Shown here: positions 11,510 through 21,460 of the stretch, piece by piece | How positions within the stretch are numbered: position 1 is the stretch's first letter | Layout: each line of letters starts with the position of its first letter | Assembly (NCBI GenBank): GCA_001603805.1 | Contig: LUZY01000013.1 | Location: forward strand, 536,723 to 600,722 | Reading direction: 5' to 3' | Source of the DNA: Deferribacterales bacterium Deferri_01 | GTDB lineage: Bacteria; Chrysiogenota; Deferribacteres; Deferribacterales; Geovibrionaceae | Length of the DNA stretch: 64,000 nucleotides | Made by a program: the position numbers and the translations under genes | The notes under the pieces: generated by a model | What the model was told of the DNA's origin: nothing | The model's database searches: none | The model's input: the letters and a program-made list of their open reading frames with translations, nothing else

Positions 11510-12415
11510 TTATTCACCTTTCCGTTCGACTCTAATCCTAACTTTGCCGGGGTTTATCTTGAGTACCTGATACCCCTCTGCTTTGCTTGAGCGTATTCTG
11601 AATGTATATGCACCCGGTTTATCTATACTTTCAAGATCCACATAGAACTTGATCTTTTTCCCTATGCTTTCAGAAGTAAGAAAATCCTTTCTTCCTTTTA
11701 CTCTCACAGAGATTTTGTCGTTTATCACGGCAGTAAGATTATCGCTCAGATTAGCTGCAATAACCGGGACATCATCTATAGTTTCCTCAACTATGTTCTC
11801 AATGAAGCTCACATACACTTCAACCTGTTCAGGAGTGGAGGTAAGGACACCGTCAGTCTCTTTTATCCCTATGCTGTATGTCAGCCCTTCCTTTTTAGAA
11901 GATAGGTTCACAGGCTTTGTCTCTATGGCATTTATAGCAGCCAGCTTATTTGTTGCACCCTGAATTTCAACATATTCAGGATAAACCGTAACACTGCCCA
12001 CCTTAAATCCCGGATGAGGCTCACCTATGAAAGTAGGAACAACTTTTATGGGCTTTTTAACAAGTTTATCTACTGTTATATTAATACCTTCCGGCTCCAC
12101 ACGTACAAATTCCACGCCTGAGGGAAGCTTTATTTCATCAGTGGTCAGTCTGTGATATGTATCACCCAGTCCGAGGGAGGAAACATCCACCTCGATAGTA
12201 ACCGCATTATAGTCCAGAGCCCTCATAAGCCCTCTGGGAGTTTTTGCAAAAACGTTCACGTGCGTATCAGCAGTGACAGCAACAAGCTCGCCCTGCATAT
12301 TTCTGAGCTTAACCGGAGCGTAAACACTGAACTCCTGATATTCTCCGCTGACAAGCCCGAACCAGAGAGAAACGGCAATAACAACGGAAAGTATTTTCAA
12401 ATGAAGGTTTTTCAT
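11510..12415 (-). CDS. cdaR: YbbR-domain protein, CdaA regulator
   Basis: Membrane-anchored extracytoplasmic protein that in Firmicutes binds and controls the diadenylate cyclase CdaA. The 301-residue protein has a single N-terminal membrane segment (about 5-22, ILSVVIAVSLWFGLVSGEY) and then YbbR-type beta repeats, each with short VEVDVSSLG-, VEIQGATNKL- or VYVSFIENI-like strands; I count about three to four. The start overlaps the cdaA end by 4 bp. Its function in a diderm lineage is inferred from adjacency to cdaA and glmM. Confidence 0.88.
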   Translation of the reverse strand: MKNLHLKILSVVIAVSLWFGLVSGEYQEFSVYAPVKLRNMQGELVAVTADTHVNVFAKTPRGLMRALDYNAVTIEVDVSSLGLGDTYHRLTTDEIKLPSGVEFVRVEPEGINITVDKLVKKPIKVVPTFIGEPHPGFKVGSVTVYPEYVEIQGATNKLAAINAIETKPVNLSSKKEGLTYSIGIKETDGVLTSTPEQVEVYVSFIENIVEETIDDVPVIAANLSDNLTAVINDKISVRVKGRKDFLTSESIGKKIKFYVDLESIDKPGAYTFRIRSSKAEGYQVLKINPGKVRIRVERKGE

Positions 12416-13188
12416 TTCTTTTTACTCCCTTTTCTGTCTGTTTCAAAAAGCTCTTTAAGTTTGACCCTGAGCATTTCAGCATCAAGCTCATCGCTTAAAA
12501 CTCCTCTGTAAGCTACTGTGATAGAACCTTTTTCCTCACTGACAGTAACACTCACAGCGTCAGTTTCCTCTGTTATGCCTATTGCCGCCCTGTGGCGTGT
12601 TCCGTAGTTTTTTCCTATATCAACTTTTTTACTCAGAGGGAGAATACACCCTGCCTTGAGAATTTCACCGTCCTTAATTATCACCGCACCGTCATGAAGG
12701 GGTGAGTAAGGGATAAATATACTGATCAGAATATCCTTAGTTACAAGGCTTTTAAGAGTCTCACCAGTATCAAGGTAATGCTCAAGATCTGTATTGCCTT
12801 CAATAACAATAAGTGCCCCAATCTGTCTGTTGGCAAGGATGCTCGCAGCTTTGACAATTTCATCAAGAACCTTGACCGTAGACTTGTTACCTGCGCCAAG
12901 CATTCTTGTTTCACCGAATACGGCGAGGGCACGCCTTATTTCAGGCTGGAAGAGAACAACGAGAGTTATGAAAAGATAACCGGTAAAATTACTTAAGACC
13001 CAGCTTGTTGTTTTAAGACCTAAATATTTGGAAGCAAAGGATATAACAATCAGTAAAAGGACACCGAGAATCATCTGTATGGCTCTTGTGCCCTTTATGA
13101 GCAGAAGTATCCTGTACGCCACAACGGCGATAATTGTCATGTCGAGGATATCGATCAGCGTTATAAATTTCAAAAACTCAGGCATCAC
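12412..13188 (-). CDS. cdaA: Diadenylate cyclase (c-di-AMP synthase)
   Basis: Joins two ATP into cyclic di-AMP at the inner membrane. The 258-residue protein has three N-terminal membrane helices in about the first 85 residues and then a DisA_N/DAC domain. The two key motifs are intact: DGA in PLHDGAVII near 165 and RHR in GTRHRAAIG near 196-198. It overlaps folP by 11 bp upstream and cdaR by 4 bp downstream. Conserved residues suggest an active enzyme; no c-di-AMP phosphodiesterase of the GdpP or DhhP type is in the window. Confidence 0.95.
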   Translation of the reverse strand: MMPEFLKFITLIDILDMTIIAVVAYRILLLIKGTRAIQMILGVLLLIVISFASKYLGLKTTSWVLSNFTGYLFITLVVLFQPEIRRALAVFGETRMLGAGNKSTVKVLDEIVKAASILANRQIGALIVIEGNTDLEHYLDTGETLKSLVTKDILISIFIPYSPLHDGAVIIKDGEILKAGCILPLSKKVDIGKNYGTRHRAAIGITEETDAVSVTVSEEKGSITVAYRGVLSDELDAEMLRVKLKELFETDRKGSKKK

Positions 13189-14368
13189 ACCCTGCCTTTC
13201 TTAAATAATCAACCACCTTAATCATCTCGGCGGTTTCCGCAATATCGTGAGAACGGATGATATCTGCTCCCTTGAAAACAGCAACAGCTTCAAGGGATTT
13301 TGTTCCTATAAGCCTCTCCTGAGGCGGCTTTTCAGTTATACCGCCAACCATGGATTTTCTGGACATCCCCACAAGGAGCGGAAAACCCATGGAAGTGAAT
13401 TCCTCTAGATATTTAAGGATAACGTGATTATCCTTCAAAGTCTTTCCGAACCCGAACCCCGGATCAAAAATTATGGAATCTTCCCTTACACCCGCTTTGA
13501 CAGCGGCATCCGCCGAATCGTAAAGGAAATTTTTAACATCTTCCAGCAGGTTTCCGTAAACAGGGGAATCCTGCATGCTTTTCGGTTCACCCTTTATATG
13601 CATAACACACAAAGCCGCACCAAAATCGGCGCAGACTTTTGCCATGTCCTTATCAAAGGTAAGACCGCTTATATCATTTATCATATCGGCTCCGTTCTCC
13701 AGAGCCTTTAGCGCTGTTTTGCTTTTATAAGTGTCTATGGACACAAAAAGATCCATTTTCTTAGCAAGCTGAACAGCAGGAAGGATTCTTGCCGTCTCTT
13801 CCTCATGGGAAACAGTGTCCGATCCGGGACGGGTAGACTCGCCGCCTATGTCCGCCATATCAGCACCCTGAGCGGCGAATTCAGCAAGCCTTGCTCTCAT
13901 GGCTTCTTCTTCAGTGAACTTACCCCCATCACTGAAAGAATCAGGAGTCACATTAAAAATACCCATAAGGAGAGGTTTTTCCAGTGAAAATTCCCTTCCG
14001 CATGAAAAGAATGAACGTTTTTTTGATTTTGTGAGAAGTGACTTAAGAGATCTGCCTATTTCCGGCAGACCGAAGGGCTGAACGGCAAGCCTGCCGGACA
14101 ATGCTTTCAGCCCTCTTTCTGTTCCGATGATAAGAACATCTGTTCTTTCTACTGTGCAGTTTACAGTGCCTCTGCATACGGCGGCATCTATACCGCATGC
14201 AAGAGCCTCCTGCTTTATAATGTTCCCCTGAGAAGGCTTGAGTCCGCATATTTTAACGGCTCTCGCCACTGCCTTTTCGGCCATTCTCAGGGCATAGGGG
14301 TCAACCCCTACCTTTTTCAGTTCATAGATTATCCGCTCTTTTTCAGGCGTTACCTCAAACAGTCTCAA
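13178..14368 (-). CDS. folP: Dihydropteroate synthase with N-terminal extension
   Basis: Condenses para-aminobenzoate with dihydropterin pyrophosphate in folate synthesis. The TIM-barrel DHPS domain covers about 130-390 ([41 protein letters not shown]). An extra 130-residue N-terminal part ([38 protein letters not shown]) is absent from the ~280-residue enterobacterial enzyme but is known as an added domain in several anaerobe lineages. The end overlaps the cdaA start by 11 bp and the start overlaps the ftsH end by 14 bp. The role of the extension is not clear from sequence. Confidence 0.94.
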   Translation of the reverse strand: MRLFEVTPEKERIIYELKKVGVDPYALRMAEKAVARAVKICGLKPSQGNIIKQEALACGIDAAVCRGTVNCTVERTDVLIIGTERGLKALSGRLAVQPFGLPEIGRSLKSLLTKSKKRSFFSCGREFSLEKPLLMGIFNVTPDSFSDGGKFTEEEAMRARLAEFAAQGADMADIGGESTRPGSDTVSHEEETARILPAVQLAKKMDLFVSIDTYKSKTALKALENGADMINDISGLTFDKDMAKVCADFGAALCVMHIKGEPKSMQDSPVYGNLLEDVKNFLYDSADAAVKAGVREDSIIFDPGFGFGKTLKDNHVILKYLEEFTSMGFPLLVGMSRKSMVGGITEKPPQERLIGTKSLEAVAVFKGADIIRSHDIAETAEMIKVVDYLRKAGCDA

Positions 14369-16262
14369 CTTGTGCTTCTTCCCCTTCCGTAACTTCGGCG
14401 GATTCAGCTTTTTCTTCGCTTTTTCTTTCGATGGGCTTAATCATATCCGGCTCAATCTCACCGGAATTTATTTTACTTATAAGCACATCTATTTCATGTC
14501 CGTCGATCGTTTCTTTTTCAAGGAGAAGTCTGGTAACTGCATGCAGCAGCTCCATATTGCTGTTAAGTATGTCTTTTGCATTGTTATAACCGGTGATCAC
14601 AAGTCTTTTGACTTCCTCATCGATCATAACAGCCGTAGCTTCGCTGTAGTCTTTGGTGTGTCCGAAGTCACGCCCGAGGAATACCTGCTCATCCTTACGT
14701 CCGAAGGCGAGAGGTCCCATCTTTTCGCTCATACCCCATGAGCAGACCATCTTACGGGCTATATCAGTCGCCCTTTCGATGTCATTGCCAGCTCCGGTGC
14801 TTAATCTGCCGTAGATAACCTCTTCTGCGCATCTGCCGGCCATAAGAACCGCAAGCATTCCCTCCATGTACTCTTTTGTGTACATGTGTCTGTCATCTTC
14901 GGGAAGCTGCTGGGTAACACCGAGAGCCATACCTCTGGGAATGATACTAACCTTATGAACAGGGTCGGCACCTTCGACAAATTTAGCCACAATAGCGTGT
15001 CCCGCTTCATGATATGCGGTGTTCTCTTTTTCTGCATCTTTGATAACCATGCTGCGTCTTTCCTTGCCCATGGTTACTTTATCTTTTGAGTCCTCGATAT
15101 CTTTCATGTCAACCTTGTCTTTGTTGCGTCTGGCGGCAAGAAGAGCAGCCTCGTTAACAAGGTTAGCAAGTTCCGCTCCGGCAAAGCCGGGGGTTCCCTT
15201 TGCTATAACCTCAAGATCCACTTCGGAATCAAGGGGTATTTTATTTGTATGAACTTTGAGAATCTGCAATCTTCCCTGCATGTCCGGTCTGGGAACAACG
15301 ACCTGTCTGTCAAACCTGCCCGGTCTTAAAAGAGCAGGGTCAAGGACATCCGGTCTGTTTGTGGCAGCAATGAGGATAACGCCTTCGTTTGATTCAAAAC
15401 CGTCCATCTCAACAAGAAGCTGGTTAAGTGTCTGTTCCCTCTCATCGTGCCCTCCGCCGAGACCTGCGCCTCTGTGGCGTCCGACTGCGTCTATCTCGTC
15501 CACGAAAATGATGCACGGTGCATGTTTTTTACCCTGATCAAAAAGGTCACGTACACGGGATGCACCCACGCCCACGAACATCTCTACAAAGTCTGAACCG
15601 CTAATGCTGAAGAAGTTTACACCAGCTTCGCCTGCAACTGCTCTGGCGAGGAGTGTTTTACCTGTTCCCGGAGGCCCCACAAGCAGTACGCCCTTGGGAA
15701 TCTTTCCGCCAAGTTTCTGAAATTTATGGGGGTCTTTGAGAAATTCTATGATCTCCTCAAGTTCTTCCTTCGCTTCTTCAATTCCTGCGACATCCTTGAA
15801 AGTAACTTTCTGCTGATCCTGCGTGAGGAGCTTTGCCTTGCTTTTGCCGAAGCTGAAAGCTTTTCCGCCGCCTCCGCCGCCCTGCATCTGGCGCATGAAA
15901 AATATCCACACACCGATAAGAAGCAGCATAGGCAGCCATGAGATAAGCACCTGCATATACCAAGGGCTCTTATCAGGGGGACGTGCCGTAATCTTTACTT
16001 TATGTTCAACAAGCATCTGCACAAGTTCAGGGTCGTTCGGGGCATAGCTCTCGAACTGGGTTCCGTCCATGTACTGCCCGTTAAGCTTTTCCTGCTTGAT
16101 AATAACGGATTCAACTTCACCGCTCTGCACGGCTTGGAGAAACTCCGAGTATGATATGTTCTTGATGACCCCCTGAGTCCCTGAAATAATGTTAAACAGG
16201 AACACCATAATGAATGCTATAACAAGCCAGAGGGCCATATTTTTATAGAGGTTGTTGTTCAT
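14355..16262 (-). CDS. ftsH: ATP-dependent zinc metalloprotease FtsH
   Basis: Membrane-anchored AAA+ protease that removes damaged membrane proteins and regulators such as LpxC. The 635-residue protein has membrane helices at about 9-27 and 105-125 with a periplasmic loop between, a GGGGGG linker, the P-loop GPPGTGKT near 200, DEID Walker B, an SRH region ([19 protein letters not shown]) and the zinc motif HEAGH near 420. The start overlaps the hpt stop by 4 bp. Order tilS-hpt-ftsH-folP is widely conserved. Confidence 0.98.
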   Translation of the reverse strand: MNNNLYKNMALWLVIAFIMVFLFNIISGTQGVIKNISYSEFLQAVQSGEVESVIIKQEKLNGQYMDGTQFESYAPNDPELVQMLVEHKVKITARPPDKSPWYMQVLISWLPMLLLIGVWIFFMRQMQGGGGGGKAFSFGKSKAKLLTQDQQKVTFKDVAGIEEAKEELEEIIEFLKDPHKFQKLGGKIPKGVLLVGPPGTGKTLLARAVAGEAGVNFFSISGSDFVEMFVGVGASRVRDLFDQGKKHAPCIIFVDEIDAVGRHRGAGLGGGHDEREQTLNQLLVEMDGFESNEGVILIAATNRPDVLDPALLRPGRFDRQVVVPRPDMQGRLQILKVHTNKIPLDSEVDLEVIAKGTPGFAGAELANLVNEAALLAARRNKDKVDMKDIEDSKDKVTMGKERRSMVIKDAEKENTAYHEAGHAIVAKFVEGADPVHKVSIIPRGMALGVTQQLPEDDRHMYTKEYMEGMLAVLMAGRCAEEVIYGRLSTGAGNDIERATDIARKMVCSWGMSEKMGPLAFGRKDEQVFLGRDFGHTKDYSEATAVMIDEEVKRLVITGYNNAKDILNSNMELLHAVTRLLLEKETIDGHEIDVLISKINSGEIEPDMIKPIERKSEEKAESAEVTEGEEAQVETV

Positions 16263-16807
16263 TTCTCCTCCAGATTTCCGAAATCCACAACTTTTATATC
16301 CGCAAGGTTTCTGTATTTTCCGTCATAGTCAAGCCCGTATCCAACCACAAACTTATCAGGGATGGAAAAGCCTATGTAATCGGGCGTAAAATCCATTATA
16401 CGCCTTGAGGGCTTGTCCAGAAGGGCGCACACACCGACATATTCCGGGTCACGAACCTTGAGCATCTTTGTAAGATAATTTATAGTATAGCCTGTGTCTA
16501 CAATATCTTCCACTAGAAGAACACATTTATCTTTCAGTGGTTTATCAATATCACAAACAAGCTGAACAGAGCCGCTTGACTTGGTGCTTGCGCCCTTGTA
16601 GCTGGAAACTGTTATGAACGCAGTTTCAACTGAAGGTTTGTCCAGCTTCCTCACCAGATCCGCCATAAAGATAAACGAACCCTTGAGAACCCCAACCACC
16701 AGCAGATCCCTGCCGGCGAAGTCATTGTTGATTTTTTCAGCCATTTCAGCGACTTTAGCGCTTATTCTGTCTTCAGTAATGTAACTCACAAGTGTATGCT
16801 TGTTCAC
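16259..16807 (-). CDS. hpt: Hypoxanthine phosphoribosyltransferase
   Basis: Salvages hypoxanthine or guanine with PRPP to IMP or GMP. The 182-residue protein has the PRPP loop [13 protein letters not shown] near 97-108 and the purine-binding [17 protein letters not shown]. The start is a GTG at 16807, preceded by a GGAGGG Shine-Dalgarno 4-5 bp away. It lies between tilS and ftsH as in many bacteria, but here 128 bp separate it from tilS and carry a promoter candidate. Confidence 0.95.
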   Translation of the reverse strand: MNKHTLVSYITEDRISAKVAEMAEKINNDFAGRDLLVVGVLKGSFIFMADLVRKLDKPSVETAFITVSSYKGASTKSSGSVQLVCDIDKPLKDKCVLLVEDIVDTGYTINYLTKMLKVRDPEYVGVCALLDKPSRRIMDFTPDYIGFSIPDKFVVGYGLDYDGKYRNLADIKVVDFGNLEEK

Positions 16808-16859
16808 GAACCCTCCGCAAATGTCCTATAAATATAAAACAGATTTAAGGACACTGGAA

Positions 16860-16907
16860 CTTTTCAGGAAAAAATACTTTTTAGTCAACGGAACAGGGAA
16901 AGTCAAA
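16860..16907 (-). promoter_or_regulatory. Candidate sigma-70 promoter for hpt-ftsH-folP-cdaA operon
   Basis: On the minus strand TTGACT (16901-16906) is followed by a 17 bp spacer and TAAAAA (16878-16883). The -35 matches well and the -10 moderately. A second TTGACT nearby (16883-16888) has no good -10 at the right distance. A start here would give a leader of about 64 nt before the GTG of hpt. Confidence 0.4.
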
Positions 16908-16935
16908 CAAAAATAATCCGTTAATAGTATATTGA

Positions 16936-18174
16936 TTATTCCCCTGCTTCCCTGCGGAGGGAGATGCAGTTGTTCTGAAAAACACTTTCAGCCCAGATAA
17001 TTTTACCGTCTTTCTCCGCAATAAGAGCCTTGTCTCTGTTAAAAAGTTCAGTTTTAGTATTTATAAATATATCTTTAAGTTTTTTATTCCCGATTCTGTC
17101 GCCGTTTTTTCTGGTGCGGATGATAATTTCCGCATCCTCAAGTCCGCCGGAAAAGGTTAAAACTCTGCTGCGGATATTTAATTCCGCCTGCCCTGATTGC
17201 TTGACGGCATGAACAGGCTTTATCAGTTCCGAAGGGAAAACACGCAGAACACCGTAAGAATATTCAGCATTAAAGCCATCCGGCAGGTCGATCCGAACCG
17301 ACTCTCCGCATTCCGCTAATTTCAGCACAGCTTCCACATGCCGTTTCTCCGCACGGAAAAATTCCGAAAGCATCCGCCGCACAACCCACGCCTGTTCAAC
17401 AGGGATTAATGACATAAGCCTTGAAGCTTCCGCAACACAGCACCCGCCGTCATTACAGTACACACCGCCGAGCCTTTTTTCTGTTTCAGAATCAAGCTCC
17501 GCAGACTGCTGCATAAGCTGGATCACCTTATCAAGAAAGGCAGGGTTATAGCGTTTAATCTCCCCGACTATTCCGCTCCGAACCCAGTTGCGCAGGTAAG
17601 CCCCGTCCAGATTGGTTTCATCAAATGTGGTTTCTATCTCGTTATTTTTTATATATTCAAGCACATCTTCCGTGGAGATTTTCAGCATGGGTCGGAAGAT
17701 GCTGCCTCTTTCCTGTTTTATTCCGCCGAGGGAAAACGGAGACGCACCCTGAAAAACTCTTATGAAAAAGGTTTCTGCCATGTCGTCTTTTGTGTGGGCA
17801 GTGAGGATCAGTCCCGCCTGAACTCTCTTTCTGACCAGTTCAAGAGCTTCGTATCGCAGCTTTCTTGCCGCATGTTCCAGCCCCTGCCCCTGAGATGCGG
17901 CAAGCTCCGGTACATTACGTTTTTCCGCATAAAAGGCTATGTCCCGCTTTTTACAGAACTGACGGCAGAATTCCTCATCTCTGTCAGCGTTTTCACCCCT
18001 TATCATGTGGTTAACATGACAAGCATGTAAACTGATGCCCAGCCTTTTAATGTTGAGATAAAGCCAATGGAGAAGAGCGCATGAATCCTTTCCGCCGGAA
18101 AAAGCAGCAAGAACAACCCTGCTGTTCAAGACTCCGGCGTTTTCTTCCATGTATGTATCAAAGGATAAAGTCAT
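16936..18174 (-). CDS. tilS: tRNA(Ile)-lysidine synthetase
   Basis: Converts C34 of the CAU-anticodon tRNA-Ile2 to lysidine, changing its codon from AUG to AUA. I start it at the ATG at 18174 (412 residues), which gives a normal N-terminus with the PP-loop SGGKDS at 26-31; the longer frame reaching into pgi is a basic shadow, and an ATG at 18150 is also possible. Domains are the N-type ATP pyrophosphatase (LTAHTKDDMAETFFIRVFQG) and a C-terminal tRNA-binding part. It overlaps pgi by 17 bp. A probable substrate tRNA lies at 49684-49757. Confidence 0.93.
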   Translation of the reverse strand: MTLSFDTYMEENAGVLNSRVVLAAFSGGKDSCALLHWLYLNIKRLGISLHACHVNHMIRGENADRDEEFCRQFCKKRDIAFYAEKRNVPELAASQGQGLEHAARKLRYEALELVRKRVQAGLILTAHTKDDMAETFFIRVFQGASPFSLGGIKQERGSIFRPMLKISTEDVLEYIKNNEIETTFDETNLDGAYLRNWVRSGIVGEIKRYNPAFLDKVIQLMQQSAELDSETEKRLGGVYCNDGGCCVAEASRLMSLIPVEQAWVVRRMLSEFFRAEKRHVEAVLKLAECGESVRIDLPDGFNAEYSYGVLRVFPSELIKPVHAVKQSGQAELNIRSRVLTFSGGLEDAEIIIRTRKNGDRIGNKKLKDIFINTKTELFNRDKALIAEKDGKIIWAESVFQNNCISLRREAGE

Positions 18175-19516
18175 TCTGTTTGCTGTAAATTTCCGTAAAC
18201 GCTTTTTTCTTAGCCTCAAACCCCTCACGTCCGAGAAGTCCGTAGGCATATTGTTTTCCTTCTTCAACGCCGGGCTGATCGAAGGGATCAATATCGTAAG
18301 CAAGCCCGATTACAGGCACAACATACTGATAAAGCATAAAAAGCTGACCAAGCGTATATTCATCAAGCACATCCACAGTAATCTTCAGCGAAGGCTTGCC
18401 TGTATTTTTCAGAGCGGCTTCTGTTGCCTTAAGCTCAACATTGCAGAGTTCGCCCATTGTATGCCCGTTTAAGTAGTCGTAAGCCTCAAAGGACGATTTG
18501 ATCGGTTTATCACTCTCGTGGTTGAGAACTTCGACAAATGTTACAAGCTTGTCAGAAGGACCTTCCTTAAAAAGCTGAACAAGCGAATGCTGGTCAACCA
18601 CACCAACCGAAGGCACAGGGGTTGAGCCGAAGAATACTTCGTTTCCATTCCGGTCATACCTTTTGCCGAGGCTCTCACCCCAAAGCTGGCAGAACCATGC
18701 GGAAAATGATTTAAGCCTTGAGCTGTAGGGCATCATAACATTCATGTTGCGCCCTTTGTCCATGTAATACATGTATATTGAAGAGAGAACCAGAACCATT
18801 TCATAATTATCATCAATGATTGATGCTCCGCCTTTTATAAGCTTATCTATATCCACTCCCAAAACAGCGGCGGGCAGAAGTCCCACAGGGCTGAGAACGG
18901 AATATCTTCCGCCCACGTTTGAGGGAACATCAAACGCACGGAATTTCTTTTCGGATGAAATAGAACGCATAATCCCTTTTTCGGGATCAGTTACAACCAC
19001 AACTTTCTTGGAAACATCTTTGACATTGCTTTTCAGCCATTCGTAAAGAATATTGAAGTTTGCTGCTGTTTCCACTGTACTCCCGGATTTTGAAATAACA
19101 CAGAGAAATGTGTCGTCCGGTTCGCAAGTGTTCATGATAGATGCCACTTTGGAGGGATCAACGTTGTCAGCAACCCATATCCTAGGTTTGCTGCCTCTTT
19201 CCCCGTAGGAAAGGGAGTTGTATCCGAATGGAAGCAGAGCATCGCAGAGTGTCTCAAGCCCCAGTGATGAACCGCCGATACCGGCAACTATAAAGTCATT
19301 CACTGAACCTTTTATCTCTTTTGCAAAGCTTTTCATCGCAACGGTATTCTGCCCTTTAAGGTTCGGAAAACCAACACTTCCGGCGTTCACCAGGTCAATC
19401 AGGCGGGAAAGTCCAAGTCTTGCCTTCTCCTTGTACTGCCCGAAGTCCTCTTCGCCCATTCCGCCATCAATAAAAGCGGATGAGACATAGTTATAATCCA
19501 GCCTGATTCTTTCCAT
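18158..19516 (-). CDS. pgi: Glucose-6-phosphate isomerase
   Basis: Interconverts glucose 6-phosphate and fructose 6-phosphate. The 452-residue protein is of the shorter bacterial type. Recognisable parts are GIGGSSLGLETL, the phosphate-binding VISKSGSTVETAANF, GGRYSVLSPVGLLPA and the QPGVEEGKQYAYGLLG region with the catalytic Glu and Lys. It overlaps the helicase gene upstream by 26 bp and tilS downstream. It supplies fructose 6-phosphate for GlmS/GlmM, made by the same gene neighbourhood. Confidence 0.96.
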   Translation of the reverse strand: MERIRLDYNYVSSAFIDGGMGEEDFGQYKEKARLGLSRLIDLVNAGSVGFPNLKGQNTVAMKSFAKEIKGSVNDFIVAGIGGSSLGLETLCDALLPFGYNSLSYGERGSKPRIWVADNVDPSKVASIMNTCEPDDTFLCVISKSGSTVETAANFNILYEWLKSNVKDVSKKVVVVTDPEKGIMRSISSEKKFRAFDVPSNVGGRYSVLSPVGLLPAAVLGVDIDKLIKGGASIIDDNYEMVLVLSSIYMYYMDKGRNMNVMMPYSSRLKSFSAWFCQLWGESLGKRYDRNGNEVFFGSTPVPSVGVVDQHSLVQLFKEGPSDKLVTFVEVLNHESDKPIKSSFEAYDYLNGHTMGELCNVELKATEAALKNTGKPSLKITVDVLDEYTLGQLFMLYQYVVPVIGLAYDIDPFDQPGVEEGKQYAYGLLGREGFEAKKKAFTEIYSKQNDFIL

Positions 19517-21302
19517 CGCAAACCTCCAGAAAGCTCAGGGCTTCGCTTAGAGTGCGTACCCTGTGTACATTTTTTAGCACATCCATAAAGGACTTTCCAT
19601 AATTTTTAGTCAGCAGGCGGTCGTCCAGAACCACCCAAAGTCCCATATCATCCTCATGGCGGAAGAGTCTTCCCACTGCCTGCTTAAAATAAATTACCGC
19701 ACGGGGAAGAAAAAAATCCATAAAAGGGTTGCCGCCGTTATCTCTGACTTTTTCTGACTTCTGCTTTAAAAAAGCGTCATCAGGATACTCAAACGGCAGC
19801 TTATCCAGAACAACGCATTTAAGTCCCGTGTGGGCAAAATCCACGCCTTCACGGAAGATGTTGCAGCCGATGAAGATTCCGCCGGATTCAAGCTCACGGT
19901 CACTTATATCCACCATTCCCTGCATAAAAACTTTTTTATACGGCATGGTAGTTTCAAAAAGAGCAGCAAGCTCCTCCATTCTTCTGGTACTGTTGCATAT
20001 AACAAGCATCGAGCCTTCAAGGCGGGATGCCAGTGACGTATAGATTCCGTCTGCATTTTTGTCGTTCCACAAACCTTTAGGGACATAAATCCGTCCCCTG
20101 TTCTCATAGTCAAACACTGCGCCGGTTTTCAGGGCATTGACTTCATCAGCCTCATACCCAAGTTCAGAAAGGAAATAACCGAAGCTGTCCCCAGCGGTGA
20201 GGGTTGCGCTTATGAAGACTGGAGAAACACACGTTCCCTTAAGCCCTTCACGGAAGTTGTCACCGGCGGTGAGGGGAATGAACTTAACGGTAAATGTACC
20301 AGCCCCCGCCTCGCAAAGTCTGACACCCTCTTCTTCTCCCCTTATGGGGGCAAGGGCGGCTTTAAGTTTTGTGAATGTATCTTTTATTTCTTTTTCGGTT
20401 CGGTCCTCTATTATTCTGAAAACAGCCTCAAGGTATCTGTCCACATCGCCCTGCATCTGTTCGAGGAGCATACGGCTTTCCTTAACATTCGCCAGAAGAG
20501 AGTTGTATGCCCCTGTCGCAGTTTCCACCTCTTTCGGGGAAAAGAGCGCCTTATTCTCACGTATCAGAGACATAAAGCTCCGCAGGTTCAGATCACTGCC
20601 TGCAAACTGCGGATAAATATCCGGCAGTGCGTGGGCTTCATCAAATATTACATGCTCGGCAAAGTCGAAAACAGCGCCGAACTCGCTTTTGCTCTTCATA
20701 GCTATATCACTGGCGATGAGATGATGATTGGTAACAATGATATCCGATGCGTTGGCGGCTTCTTTTGCCCTGTAGAATGAGCAATGAGTATAAAACTGAC
20801 AGCCGCTGCCTGTGCATTGATAGCTGTCTGCGGTCATTTTTTCCACAACCTCGCCGCCGAAAACGCCTGAGGGGATCTCAATCACATAATCTTCCGCAAT
20901 GCTCTCAAACCATTTTACAGCATCGGGATAAAAACTTGAGTTCGGATAAACCAGACGAAAAAAACGCTCATGGCAGAAATAATTGCGCCGTCCTTTAAGG
21001 TAATACACCGCAGGAGAATGCCCGAAAAGCTTTGAGGCTATAGGTATATCCTTATTCAGTATCTGAAGCATGAGCTGTTTTGTTTTGGTGGAAATGATAG
21101 TTTTCCGCTCAAGTTCAAGGGCGGGGATAAGGTACGACAGAGTCTTGCCCGAACCTGTGGGGGCTTCCACCATGGCGGGAGTATGACCGTTCATTGATTT
21201 ATGGATAAAGTCCGCTATCTCTGCCTGCTGTTTCCTTGGTCTGTATCCGCTAAGAACAGAGGGCAGAAAGTCTTCATCTTCAAAGTATTTTTTTATCGTC
21301 AT
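19491..21302 (-). CDS. DinG/XPD-family ATP-dependent DNA helicase
   Basis: Superfamily 2 helicase of the DinG/YoaA/XPD group, probably unwinding damaged or structured DNA. The 603-residue protein has Walker A in APTGSGKT at 47-54, a DEAH box (FDEAHALPD) near 219 and C-terminal motifs VGRLFRHEDD. Between motifs I and II four cysteines (FCHERFF, then YQCTGSGCQFYTHCSF) fit the 4Fe-4S cluster that marks this family. It is the first gene of the helicase-pgi-tilS run and is divergent from the htrA-type gene. No N-terminal exonuclease is present. Confidence 0.92.
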   Translation of the reverse strand: MTIKKYFEDEDFLPSVLSGYRPRKQQAEIADFIHKSMNGHTPAMVEAPTGSGKTLSYLIPALELERKTIISTKTKQLMLQILNKDIPIASKLFGHSPAVYYLKGRRNYFCHERFFRLVYPNSSFYPDAVKWFESIAEDYVIEIPSGVFGGEVVEKMTADSYQCTGSGCQFYTHCSFYRAKEAANASDIIVTNHHLIASDIAMKSKSEFGAVFDFAEHVIFDEAHALPDIYPQFAGSDLNLRSFMSLIRENKALFSPKEVETATGAYNSLLANVKESRMLLEQMQGDVDRYLEAVFRIIEDRTEKEIKDTFTKLKAALAPIRGEEEGVRLCEAGAGTFTVKFIPLTAGDNFREGLKGTCVSPVFISATLTAGDSFGYFLSELGYEADEVNALKTGAVFDYENRGRIYVPKGLWNDKNADGIYTSLASRLEGSMLVICNSTRRMEELAALFETTMPYKKVFMQGMVDISDRELESGGIFIGCNIFREGVDFAHTGLKCVVLDKLPFEYPDDAFLKQKSEKVRDNGGNPFMDFFLPRAVIYFKQAVGRLFRHEDDMGLWVVLDDRLLTKNYGKSFMDVLKNVHRVRTLSEALSFLEVCDGKNQAGL

Positions 21303-21374
21303 ATTATCACGGAGAATTTATATCACACGAAACAGGAAGTATAAACTTATATTTATGCTGTCTTTGAATCGGGT

Positions 21375-21390
21375 TAATATATAATGATAG
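21375..21390 (+). promoter_or_regulatory. Candidate -10 element for the HtrA-type protease gene
   Basis: A perfect TATAAT lies at 21380-21385, about 75 bp before the ATG at 21461. The -35 region at the expected distance (ATGCTG) is poor, so the site may need an activator or be chance in AT-rich DNA. The 158 bp gap also serves the divergent helicase gene. Confidence 0.4.
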
Positions 21391-21460
21391 CCGAAAGAGA
21401 ACAAAACATCTTTTTTAAGCGTCTTTTTTCTGATAGAATTTCTACCCGTCGGAGAGTTAA

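Noticed and set aside
18175-18303. Longer TilS start
   Set aside because: The extra 43 residues lie inside pgi and have no similarity to TilS; the ATG at 18174 gives the expected distance to SGGKDS.
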